64,000 bases of DNA from positions 930,001-994,000 of the forward strand of contig CP136490.1 of assembly GCA_032768795.1 (NCBI GenBank). The letters run 5' to 3'. The DNA comes from Tremella fuciformis. Taxonomy: Eukaryota; Basidiomycota; Tremellomycetes; Tremellales; Tremellaceae. The translations under genes and the position numbers were made by a program. This document shows, piece by piece, positions 1-13,311 of this stretch. The first letter of the stretch is position 1, and every line of letters begins with the position of its first letter. The notes under the pieces are model-generated. The model saw only the letters and a list, made by a program, of their open reading frames with translations. It searched no databases and was not told the origin of the DNA.

Positions 1-805
1 GAGGTCACGCAACAGTGAGACGGCTTCACGCAGCGACAAGAGCGAGACTCGAGGGGTCTGGTAGTTTGTAGCGAGCGCGATGAGCAGCTTGGACCGCCCC
101 AGCATCGCACGCGGGTCGGACGGACGGAATTTGAGCGCTTGTGCGAAGCACTCGTTGGCTCGATTGAGATGATGGTATGCTTTCTCCGTTCCAAGCTTGT
201 ACGTGGCCGACTTGGTCTCATGCCCAAGTCCACCTATACGTCAGCAGTCGTTCGTACACCGACAGAGCATGCTCGCCTTCCATGCACGCGTCATAATCCT
301 TGTAGCCCGCCAAAGAGCTCGACCGCCTCGCTGGTGTGTAAGGCTCGTCAAGAGGATCGATCTTGATTTGCGACGACTTCTTCCTCAGGATCTTGGCTGG
401 CGCAGGAGTGTAGCTGTCCATGGGGTTGGAGCGGACTGCTGTGGGCGACATGAGACCGCCAAGAGGGGACACAGCTCCTGGAGAGATTGGAGGCGTGGAC
501 AATGCTGAGACGGACAGGTTTGCAGGGTCTACGGGAGGGAATTTGATCTGCATCGGTTTCTGAACCACTTTGGCTGTCTCCATCCCACCACTGGCGCCGC
601 CTTGGCCGATGGGGAAGGACGAGAACGAGCCATGCTCGGCGACATAGCTTTCTCGGAGCGGAGACGCCCGTGGTTGTGGTGACGGCGATGGTCGAGGAGA
701 GGGCGTTGCCCTAGGCGATGTGTGTGAGGAGAGTGACTCGGGAGAGGGAGGGGCAGAGAGCGAGTAGTCGGACGCAAACAGCGACCCCGCTGGAGACGTC
801 GGCAT
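1..805 (-). CDS. Ser/Pro-rich protein with helical-repeat C-terminal part (3' end beyond window)
   Basis: Start ATG at 805. Exon 1 (277-805) encodes about 176 residues of Ser/Pro-rich, probably disordered sequence. Exon 2 (from 233 to the window edge) encodes an Ala/Leu-rich helical segment containing NRANECFAQALKFRPSDPRA and LGRSKLLIALA, which looks like TPR-type helix pairs. The frame of exon 1 hits a stop unless a 43-nt GC-AG intron (234-276, donor GCGAGC, branch GCTGAC, acceptor TATAG) is removed; its removal restores one open frame to the window edge. No catalytic motif is visible. Function not recognised; the TPR reading is an inference from the helical pattern. The C-terminus lies outside the window. 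Confidence 0.6.
234..276 (-). other. GC-AG intron in the 1-805 gene
   Basis: The donor reads G|GCGAGC and the acceptor TATAG, with GCTGAC just upstream; the 43-nt length is typical for this window. No GT donor nearby gives the phase needed to enter the downstream open frame. Confidence 0.65.
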
Positions 806-1594
806 CGCGCTCGTTGTCCCACTGACGAGGTTGTAGACTGAAAGTCGACTGCTGTGGTCAAGAAGATCAAAATGGGGTTCAAGAGCAGGTCAAGACAGAG
901 CCCGATCCTGATCTCTTGACTGTCTGCTCTCTCTCCTCCGTAGTCTCAAGCCATCGACCCGAGCGCCGGCGCCGTCGTCGTCGAACCGGTTGATAGACTG
1001 AAAACGCTTTTAATCAAGATTGAGGTGGCTTAGCCATTCCCATACATCGGCACCATAATGACGCTTGTGTTCGCGCCTGCGCCTCGCCTCGGTATGTTGG
1101 ACAGCTGTTTTTGCGGCACAGGAGTGAGTTGGCACGTCAGTTGGGTATCGCTCGACCCTGGGAGATCTGCTGCAGATGTCGCTGGTTCAGGGCGACAGAT
1201 TCGTTGTCGATCATCTGCCCCCGCCTGGTTCTCTGATCCTGGGCGATGTAGGAAGGAGTGCATCTACGCTTTGGGCCAAGAGAGAGGACATATTGAAGGT
1301 TAACTACGGTAGTCTAAGGAGAAAAAGAATGAGATGGCTGTCGACGCATCGGGAAAGTGCGAAGGACGTTTCTCCGTCAAATCTGGTAGGCGCACGTTCA
1401 TGGGCCCGAAGTCCAGATGCGCGCCTTCCGGGCCACGTGACCGCCAGACGGGTGCCCCGAGCGCGTGCGGCGACTGAACGAGTGCGATTCAATTCGTGTA
1501 GCACTTGCGACGACTACTGGATGAGAGCAAGTCTGCTCAAATAGTGTTCTCACTGGTAGCCAGCCGGTGGTATCTACTCCGCCTCGTCGCCGTC
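806..1594. promoter_or_regulatory. divergent intergenic region
   Basis: This is the 5' region shared by the 1-805 gene (-) and ATG5 (+). No gene is evident. One E-box, CACGTG within GCCACGTGACC, lies at 1434-1439, 156 nt before the ATG5 start. Confidence 0.5.
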
Positions 1595-2820
1595 ATGGCC
1601 TCGTCAAATCCAGCTCAATCCTCAACTTCGCTTTTTCGTCAGTTGTCCTGGAAGTCGACGGTCGCATTGGACATACGACTGGCAGATGGAGAGCCAGGGG
1701 CAGGCTCGGGCGTCGACCGCTACTATGTCAGTCATTACATTTTTGTCATCTCAGTCGCTCTTGAGACATGACTGGCCTCCCAGATTGAGAACTGAGCATT
1801 GACATGCAGATGCACGCGCCCCGGTACACCTACCTCCCCTTGCTCATCCCGGAGATCCGAGAGAACCTGCTGGAGCTGGCGCTTGATGAGGAGCAATTAG
1901 CAGCCACGGATGAGAAAGACTGGTGGTTCGAAGAAGAGCCGTCCGAAGGGGTGCTCGCCGGTCAAGGGGCGTGTCGGTGGTAAGTCTTCTGCAATCCTGT
2001 TGTCTGCTTCTTCTGACGAAAGGCATTGGCCACTAGATCTCATTGAGATGTATTCGACCATCTCCAGACCTGCCGACCCGTCGTCTTCCTCTGCGCCGCA
2101 TACTCCTCAACCTCTCAAACTTCTGTTACACCTCTCGGCGCCGCCGAATGACAAGCTCCTATTGCCGAATGATGTCGAATCGTGCAAAACGCAATTCATC
2201 AACCAGCTGAAAGAGGGAGACTTTGTCCGATGGAGGAATACGAACAAAGTCACCTCGCTGCGGAAGCCGGATATAGATGCAGGTTGGGATGGCATCGTAC
2301 AGGGTCGGTTGGATCGTTGCTGCGACAGGGCTGAGGGTTAACGGCCAGACGACTTTGACCTATACAGCCGTATGGCTAGCCGCGTGTTGCCCATCCCAAT
2401 ACCCATCGCTTCGACTGCCCCTACTCCAAATCCCTCTCGTCCCCCATCAACCGACCCTTCCGGGGCACCGAAAGCCGAGTCGTCTTACTCAGCCAGAGCG
2501 TTGCCCATAAAGCTGTACCTACCCGACAATGCGCCCGTCATACAAGAAGTCATTCCTCCAACACTTCCAGATGGTCAGCTGCTCCTACTTGTATACTAAA
2601 CTGACGCTGACATCGTCTAGGAAAGCCGCAAACGATAATCGGTTTGCTAAGGCAGCATCTAGATCTCTTATTCCCGAGCGGTACGGATCCGTATCCCATG
2701 GCGTTCCCCGTTTGCCAGGGAGTCGAGCTACCGCCCGAAGCAGAGCTAGCATGGCTCGCGGGTTGTATGTGCGGCGCAGATGGTTGGGTTCGAATTGGAA
2801 TACGTTTACGGGCAGAGTGA
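1595..2820 (+). CDS. ATG5: autophagy protein Atg5
   Basis: Atg5 is the target of Atg12 conjugation; Atg12-Atg5-Atg16 then promotes Atg8 lipidation on the growing autophagosome membrane. Exons are 1595-1726, 1810-1979, 2023-2303, 2349-2573 and 2621-2820, giving 335 residues, a usual fungal length. Family hallmarks seen are [10 protein letters not shown] near residue 40, the [20 protein letters not shown] segment after it, [23 protein letters not shown] and the C-terminal [13 protein letters not shown]. The conjugation Lys is probably in the [11 protein letters not shown] stretch (inferred by alignment from memory, not verified). The start is the ATG that opens the conserved frame. It converges on the PPR gene 174 nt downstream. 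Confidence 0.95.
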
Positions 2821-2994
2821 GGGGTCCTGCTGCACGGCATCTTTGTCTCTTGTGCGTTGCACTCGTATGATACTCTCACATAATCTAGGGGCAGTGTTCC
2901 ATTCTGCGACACGCTGCGTATGCAGATGCATGATGTGTGGTAATGATGTGCGGGGTACTGCATGCGATGTGTGTGCTGGATGGGTCATTGAATG

Positions 2995-4845
2995 CTAAAT
3001 GCGTCGTTGTCCGCCTGCCCGACTCCCACGACGAGGGGCCCTGCTCGCAGGTCGCTCCTTTTCTTGTCGGTCGCCCCCTCCCGAGGAGTACCTCGAGCCT
3101 TCAATTATACTGCGCAGCCTCTGGCTCTTCCTGTGACCCATACTGGTCATCTCGTCCAGGACGATCTTCCACCTCCCGTCCCTCCGCTCGACACAATGCA
3201 CCGCCAGCCACTCGTACACCTGCACCCGGGGCTTGAACCCCTCCTCCTTCATCTTCTCCAGGTAGAAGAACGCATCGTCGTAATCCGGCTGCGTGAGGCA
3301 GAGGCGGATCATATTCTCGTACGAAGTCGCGTCCATCTTGACGCCCGCAACCGCCATATCCGACAGTACCGTCTCGCCCAGTTTGCGCATGTCCGTGCGT
3401 GCGCAACCCTCGAGGACAAGGTTGAACATCTCGACATTCGGGGCCACACCCAATTCGGCCGCTGCGAGCTGCGTGGCGCGCACTCGCTGCATATCGTCCA
3501 GTCGTACGGATGCGTCGATCACCGCGTTCAGTGCGCTCGGATCGATGGGCTTTCCCGACTTGCGCATGTCTTCCAGTGCGTAGAAGGCCTGGTCGACCAA
3601 CGACACCGTACGGAGCTTGGCAGTGATGCTTTCTACTGCGCGCCGGTCGGGCTTGATCCCAGCGCTACGAAGCTGGGGCAGGACGGAGAAGGCCTCTGGC
3701 ACCTGGCCGGCATTGACGTAGGCCTCGAGCAGGGGTATCAGATGATGCTCTCCCGCCGTCACACGGAGCTTAGAGGACAGAATCTCGAGCGCATCGACGG
3801 CGAGCGAAGGACGTCCCCAGCGTGCAGCGACGGAGAGGACACGTAGTAACAGCCCTTCGTCCGGTGTGTACGCGTGGGAGGGGATGATCTTCTTCCAAGC
3901 TTTCTCCACGCCCTCGACCTGCCGAGTCAGCGTGCTTCATGCGACTCGCGGGGCGACCGACATAGAGAGAATCGACACTGGCAGAGAGGATGTGCGCCCA
4001 TACGAAAGGCAGAGTCGCCTCGCCAGGTGGGGAGAGTGCCTCGAGCATCTCCAGGGCCGCTCTGGGAGAGCCGATCTCGCACAACATAGTGACTGCGCGG
4101 TGCAGAAGGATGGTCGGTGTCCGGACGCCCCGCGAGGACATCTCGTGTATGATCAAAACGAGCAGATCTGGCGAATGATTCTGAATAGCGATGCGCGAGA
4201 GGAGGGAATAGACTGCCGGGGTAGGCGAGCCCGTAAGAAGATGTCGAAGGACGACAGGCAGAGCAGGGTGGGAGGTGCCGCCGTACTTGCCGTCAGCTGT
4301 CATCCCCAGAAGCAGGGTGGGGATAAGCCTCGCTCACCTTGACCACGTCCTCCAGCGCATCTTCCGCAATTTGCACATTCCCCGCCTTGGCATCTATGAC
4401 CGCTGCCAGAGCCACGCGCCATGCCAAGTCTGCACCGGCCCCAGCTGCCTCTCCGCTGGCGGCTGTCTGCAGCACCAGTCCCCTTCTCCCCGCATAGGCC
4501 CCAGCCGCCTTAATCAGCGATCGATACAAGCCTGCCGAGGGGCCTTGCCCAGATTTTGACGAGTCCGCCAGAGTTCTCAACAGGTCAGGAAGGGTCTCTT
4601 GGGGTTCATCCTCAGCTCGGGGCCGTTTGACTAAGATGAGCACTGGCTTGACGGACTCTGCCACGACTGCGCTACTACACCTGCAGTGACTCACTCCGTA
4701 TGCTAGGTCTGGATCTGCTCGCTCCCCTGTCCTCGCCTCGAGACTCGCGGTGTTGTGCGATGAGCTGCGATATGCCTGTATTCATCAGACATCGTCTCGA
4801 GAAGAATATGGCAGATGCTGACTCGTTCGCTCGCTCATCCATCGA
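2995..4845 (-). CDS. pentatricopeptide-repeat (PPR) protein, probably mitochondrial
   Basis: PPR proteins bind organellar RNA and act in mitochondrial RNA processing or translation. Exons are 4695-4845, 4338-4630, 3962-4285 and 2995-3918 (about 563 residues). Repeats of the VxxYxxLI...A...A..ML type run through most of the protein, for example SYENMIRLCL, AFFYLEKMKEEGFKPRVQVY and EMFNLVLEGCARTD. The C-terminus is a basic Arg/Gly/Ser tail. The first intron is uncertain: its donor GTGAGT is at 4694, but acceptors at 4631 (64-nt intron) and 4667 (28 nt) both keep frame. The ATG at 4845 is the first in-frame one; a further 5' exon cannot be excluded. The N-terminal exon, rich in Arg and Ser, may be a presequence. 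Confidence 0.8.
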
Positions 4846-5137
4846 CGTTGACACGCCAAGCACACCTCTGCGATCCTTCTGGATCGAGATCCCGAGGCGA
4901 GCAGCATCGTGGGGAGCAGTCCCGGCGAGTGTCACCCTTTTGACGTCTTGATGAACGAAATTTCACTTTCTGAACGTCCAGATGACGATCTCGCCGCCAC
5001 GTGGTCGAGGCTTGGGCAACACAATGTCTGAACCGTGCATGCAGTGAAGGGTGTTCATTATGATCGATACAACAGGGGAGAGCCCGGCGCTCTGTACAGG
5101 AAAGGTGAATGTCTATGCTAAGTGTGCGGACAAGCCA

Positions 5138-7358
5138 TTATGCCCAGTCCTCCCTCCGACTTCGGCCTCGGCGTTCCCAAGGCTGATCGTTGCCGCGTTG
5201 GCCTCGGAAGCCGGATGAGCGGTCGTCGCGTCGTCCGAACCCGCTGGAGCGAGGTTCCGGCCTGCCTCCCCGGTCGCGGAAACCAAAGCTGCTCCGTCCA
5301 CGGTCTCGACCGCCACCGAAGCCGCCGCTCGAGCGCTTGACGCCCGGGCGGATACCAAGCTTCTGCAGGAACGACATGGACAGGCTGGCAGGCTCGGCCA
5401 GACCAGCGGCCTCTACCGACCACGTCTGTAGATTCTCGTATGCCTCCCAGCCGGACAAGCCCAGCTCATTCGCACGGCCGTTATAGTAGCCCACGAGGGA
5501 GCCGAAGACTTCGTCGATGGCGTCGGGGTCGAGGGAGGGCATCAGGCCAGAGACTTTGGCGTCGAGACTCTCTAACTTGCCAAGACTGTGATGGTGGCCC
5601 GCGGCTAGGTCCATGACTTCGTTCGTCAAGTCCTCAGATGATTGATTCTCGATGGGCACCTTGTTGAGTTGCGAAAGGAATTGTTTCTCCCATGGAAGAA
5701 GCACGATGTCACCACGACCGCCAGTTGCCCCGGCACGACCTGTTCGCCCCACCCGATGGATGTACTGTTCCGAGCTAGTTGGCACACCGACTTGGATCAC
5801 TCGAGTCACCCCAGGATAGTCGACACCTCGGGCGGACACGTCCGAAGTGACGAGAATGCTGGGGCGCCTGTCAGATCGGAAGCGATCAGATGTCCGGGAT
5901 CGTCGTGACTGCTCGAGTTTCGAGTGGATCTCGTGAATCACCGTTCGTTCCGGGAGCGAGTCTCCCAGTTCTCGAAGAAGGGTGGCAAACAGCATGGTCA
6001 TCTTGGTAGTGGGAAGGAAAACGATGATCTTCGAGTCTTTCTTTGACAGTTGATCATGGGCGATCAGGCGGAGTATGTGGGGCAGCTGTTGAGCAGCGGA
6101 AGGTAGAACAGTGGCGAACTGGGGGATGTGTTGGTGAGTGTTCGACTCGTCTTTCGGCACGCAGTCTATGAAGACATGATTTCGCTTCAGACTCTTGCGG
6201 GCGATATCGCGGATCTCGGGAGAGACGGTCGCCGAGAACAAGAATGTTTGGCGCTCCTTCGGCAAAAAGTCGATTATCGCAGTGAGATCTTTCGTGAAGC
6301 CCATGTCCAGCAGAGTGTCCGCCTCGTCCATAATAAGAGTGTCCGTCTTCTCAAATGCTGTCGCAAATTTCGGCTCATTCTCGAGCAAATCCTTGAGTCG
6401 ACCGGGAGTGGCAACGACAATGTCGCATCCGAACTTCCATTGTCTCATCTGTTGACCCTTGCTAGCGCCACCCACCAACAATCGAGTCTCGAGTTGGCGG
6501 TGATGGAAGGTCAACTTCTTTGCCTCCTCAGCGATCTGTGTTGCAAGTTCGCGAGTAGGAGAGATAATGAGGGCGCCGACAGATTTGCTTAATGCCGAGC
6601 CCTCCCGCTGACGCATCGCTTGGAGTCGTGCCTCAACGGCTGGAACAAGAAAAGCCTGACGGTCAGACCGCAGCGACACATTCGATAGGTTCAACGCACA
6701 ATGGTCTTGCCCGTTCCAGTCCTAGCCTTGACCAGCAGATCCTCCCGCTCCCGCTGCTCCGGTCCTTCATGAAACTTCTCCAGCTGCTTCCCGCTCAAGC
6801 CGGGCATCAGACCGAGCACTCTCTTCTGCACCTCAGACATCTTTTTGAATTTGAAAGGCTCGATCGTCAAAGCTCGCAAGAGTTTGTGGTCAATTTTGTT
6901 CCGCAAAGATTGGAAGGTGTAATCATCCTCAGACACATCCGAGTCGCTTTTATGCTCTGGCGACTCCTCAGCCGCTGTGAAGGCGGGCTTTGAGACGTCG
7001 CCGTACGACACAGACTGAGCAGGATGATTCGCTGTACGTGGTCGGCTCGGTGCAGGCGCATTGAGGTCGAATGAGGGTACAAACGCTTCGGAATCCTCTC
7101 TTGTCTTGACAGCCGCCGCGGCATAGCCTCGGATCGACGTGGAGGGTGACAATTGCGCTCCTGGACAATCAGCCGCGACCCCGATTCCCGACAATATTGC
7201 AACACACCTTGACGCTTTAGAACCGGCTGCCGAGCAGTGGCTAAAGGGCTAACTCGTAACGAGCCGGCATTCCGCGCCGCGAGTACGCTTTGCCTGGAGA
7301 TGACCCTGCCTGCAGCCAAGCTGCTGGAAGCTTTGGCCAGAGCGATACGAGGCAGCAT
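5138..7358 (-). CDS. MSS116: DEAD-box RNA helicase, mitochondrial Mss116-like
   Basis: Mss116/CYT-19 helicases are RNA chaperones for mitochondrial intron splicing and translation. Exons are 7208-7358, 6700-7160 and 5138-6655 (709 residues). The N-terminus (LPRIALAKASSSLAAGR) is Arg/Ala/Ser-rich with no acids, a mitochondrial presequence by composition. Helicase motifs seen in order are motif I ARTGTGKT (split by intron 2), SPTRELA, TPGRLKD, DEAD, SAT, VTSDVSARGVDYP and HRVGRTGRAG. The C-terminal ~70 residues are RG/RGG-rich and basic, like the RNA-anchoring tail of Mss116. It diverges from MCM3 across 287 bp. Assignment to the DEAD-box family is certain; orthology to MSS116 rests on presequence, tail and the KARTGTGKT context. 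Confidence 0.9.
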
Positions 7359-7645
7359 CTTGACCTCTACTTTGAGACGAGGACGATTAGGAGCGAAATC
7401 TTGAAAAAGATCGTTGCCGGGGCAGTCAATTTAGTATTCTCCATTTAATCCCAGACCGACTTAAGCGTTCGGGTCCGAGCGATAGACGCGTCCTGAGAAC
7501 GCGACCCTGGACCCTGGAAAGTCCATTCGTCGCGTCGGATGGGATTTCATCTTCATCTCGCTCGGCAACTGATCTCCTCGTCACTTATCTCTTCTTGCTC
7601 ACTTGCCACCGTCGTTCTCCATAGTCTCAACAGACGGCAGACAGG

Positions 7646-10484
<2,839 letters not shown>

Positions 10485-10728
10485 TCTTGCTATTGTATCT
10501 GGGAGATGTCATGAGGTATTCTCGCTCAGGGCCGACGATAGGCCATCTTTAGGGTGGCGTCCGGGCGCGGCAACTCTAATTTCCCCTCCTGAACGCTTCT
10601 TAGCCGATTTCAGCATCAAGACGCGCCCAAAAGCACATTCTCATCTCGCAGTCACATCTTGATAACAACAATGGTCCATTCAGACATCAGCTGTGGTACC
10701 AGGTCGTGAGGACCCAGTACGAGTCATC

Positions 10729-13148
10729 ATGGAGGCGGACGAGCGCATACCGCTGCCCGCAACATCCAAGCCGCCGGCGATCCTGCTCGACACCCTACTG
10801 CTCCTCTTCCTTCGGGTCGTATATTTTCTGCTCGCCAGGCGCTTCCTGCTACACACGCTCAATCCGACACTGCGAGACCTCAGCAAAGCCGAGTCCGATC
10901 CGCCAGAGACCCTACCCACCGTCTCTCCGGGCGCGGCAGCTGCGTCCGCAACATCCCGCCAGGGTGCGAATCTGACCTCGAGCCCATCCTCGCCGACCCG
11001 GACAGCAGCGCCCGCCAGCGACTATGAGCTGGACTACTCCGAAGACGACTATGGCGCGGCCACGCCGAGCTCGTCCTACCCACCCTCTCCGGCCGGCGGG
11101 CATGTCCTCAATTCTCGCCGGGATTACCTGGGCGGAGGCGGGAGTCCTAGTTCGAGCCGCGCCAGCTTGCCTGCTACGCCCGTAGGTACGGGCACGGGCA
11201 ATGCGCTGGAGCTGCAGACGCTGGGGCACAAGCTACAGACGGCTAGAGATAGCAGCAGGCATGTGCTGCAGCTCAGCCATGGCCGGACCAGCGGCGCGAC
11301 TGTGGGTGCGAAGGGTGTCAAGAAGGCCGCCAGGGGTCTCAACAAGGTCTCGAGGTGAGTCGCCGTGCTATATGCAGGAGGTTGGCCGCTCAAATTTGAG
11401 ATATCTCTTTGGCTTCTGTTTCGCGGAGGGATGTAATCTCCTGACACTGGTCATCTTTCACGCCCTTGGCATTCTACACTCCAGGTAGGTCCGCTCGTCA
11501 CCTGACCGAGGTGTACTGATTGCCAGGTCTCGCCACGTCAACTTCTCCATCTCGCTTCATGTGGTACTGGCGCTCGTGCTCCTTGTCGTACCGCTCGTGC
11601 AATGCCTGCTGCTCACGTATCGCTCACGAGGCGAGCTGCTCTTGCTCGCGGCGAGCTGTCGCTGACTCGCAGAATCGTCCAGCGCGACACATACCACCTC
11701 CGCATCCCGCACCTCGTCTCTACCGCTCTCCTCGCGGCTGCTCATTTCCCTTATCCCCTTTACACTCTACATCTTCCTCTTCACCCGGATACCGCCCTAC
11801 ATTACTGCTCTTCCACGACCCATCCTGGTTGCGCCGGAGCCGGGAGAGGCCGAAGAGGTAACGGGCGAGGGGAGCGGGACACTGGACGAGGCGATAGTCA
11901 AGTGGACCACCTCGGGTCCTGAGGGATGGGAGGGCGAAGGTTGGCTGGCACCCAGCCTGGGACGTCTCATCGTTCTTGGTGTGGTCGTTCTTGGCGTCCT
12001 TTCAGGTTTTGGTGCCGTACGAACAGCGTGGGGCTTCTTTGAGCACGCCTCGGGCGTCGCTGGGCGGACCCTTACGGATAACGACCTTTTGCAAGCGGAA
12101 CGGTCGCTCTACCGTGTTCGACACGATCTGGTGGCAAAACGAGAGGAGCTGAGTCGGATCACCGTGCCGAGCACCCCGGGTGGAAGTAGCTGGATGGGCA
12201 GGGTCTTTGGGTCGAAGGAAGACCAGGGTACGTGTGCAGGGTACACTCATCAGCGGTACTGATTGTCCAGAGGTAGCGTCAGTCCGGGCAGAGCTGAGCG
12301 GTCTGAAGGCAATGGAACGGCAAGTGTCCCGTTCGCTGACGGCAATGAAGATCCGCAAGGTCCGTTGAACTTGACAGTCTTCTGTCGACCTTGGCTGATC
12401 CCGCAGCGCTCGCAAGATTTCGGTCACACTCTTCGCGGGCAGATCTACAACATCTTGGGCTACATCTTCGCCATCTACTGCTCGGCTCGACTAGTCATGT
12501 GCCTTCCTTCGATCTTCTTCACTCCTGCCCCCGCGTCAATCGACGGCGACGAATACCAACCGCCGGTCAAGGGCAACACGAATGGCGACTGGATCTCCTT
12601 CCTCCTCGCGCTCGGGTTGAGCCACCTTCCCACAGGCTCGGTAGACATCGACGTAGCCGTTTGGTCGCGAGGCATATCCTTGCTTTTGACGGGCCTCCTG
12701 ATCCTGAGCAGTCTCGCCCAGGTCTTGCGAAGCCTGATGCGCGTCTTGAAGTTGACAAGCAAGACGGTCGGAGCAGGATTCCTTCTCCTCAGCCTTGGCC
12801 AGCTATTCGTGCGTCTCCCATTGCCCTGCACGAAGGTCTGGCCATGCTTATGTCCAGGCCACATATGTCATCTCGCTACTTGTGCAACTGCGAACGTCCC
12901 TCCCGCCATCGCCTGCGATCGACACGGACCCCTTCTCTCCCTTCTACTCTAACACCACGCTTCTCGATACCGCCAGCCTTGAACACGATGCGGAAGACTC
13001 CCTCCTCTCTTCCCTCCCGGACTTCCGCGTCTTCGGCCGTCTCTTCGATGTCATGTTCTTCCTTGCGGCCGTGGGGACCGCTGCGTATAGGTACGTCGAG
13101 CGCAAAGTCAATGCCGCGGACGACATGGGCGAGGTGTACCGCTCTTGA
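10729..13148 (+). CDS. Golgi pH regulator (GPHR)-type multispanning membrane protein
   Basis: GPHR/GPR89 proteins are Golgi anion-channel-like proteins that support acidification. Exons are 10729-11354, 11401-11484, 11527-11630, 11673-12227, 12271-12359, 12407-12808 and 12858-13148 (716 residues). An N-terminal hydrophobic segment is followed by a long Ser/Pro linker; then come LFGFCFAEGCNLLTLVIFHA and several further membrane segments, a coiled region ending with KAMERQVSRSLTAMK, then the family motif NILGYIFAIYC and ATYVISLLVQLRTSLPPS. The protein is longer than the animal GPHR because of the linker. Intron 11631-11672 is GC-AG; without it the frame hits a stop before the LLISLIPFTLYIFLFTRIPP membrane segment. 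It converges on the SLP1 gene. Confidence 0.85.
11631..11672 (+). other. GC-AG intron in the GPHR-type gene
   Basis: The donor is CGAG|GCGAGC, the branch GCTGAC and the acceptor TCGCAG; length 42 nt. The GT donor at 11618 leads into the wrong frame, while the GC donor joins YRSR to ESSSATHTT and the following membrane segment. Confidence 0.75.
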
Positions 13149-13311
13149 TTTCCCGCTTCTCATCTTGCATATCCACACATAGACATATTGGGGTCTTTCA
13201 GGTCGACACAGAGGACCAAAATTGCATACCATACAATGCATTCAAATGAGCGCGATGTGCACATGATGCGTGATAGATAGGCGCGATGGTTCACTAGAAG
13301 GGTACAACAAA

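Noticed and set aside
197..508. Plus-strand open frames over the first gene, and similar long antisense frames over MCM3, SLP1, SERCA, kinesin and others.
   Set aside because: They are shadows of the real coding frames, with no conserved motifs or splice logic.
2751..2800. GGTTCGAATT as a tRNA T-arm.
   Set aside because: It lies within conserved ATG5 coding sequence and there is no matching acceptor stem or anticodon arm.
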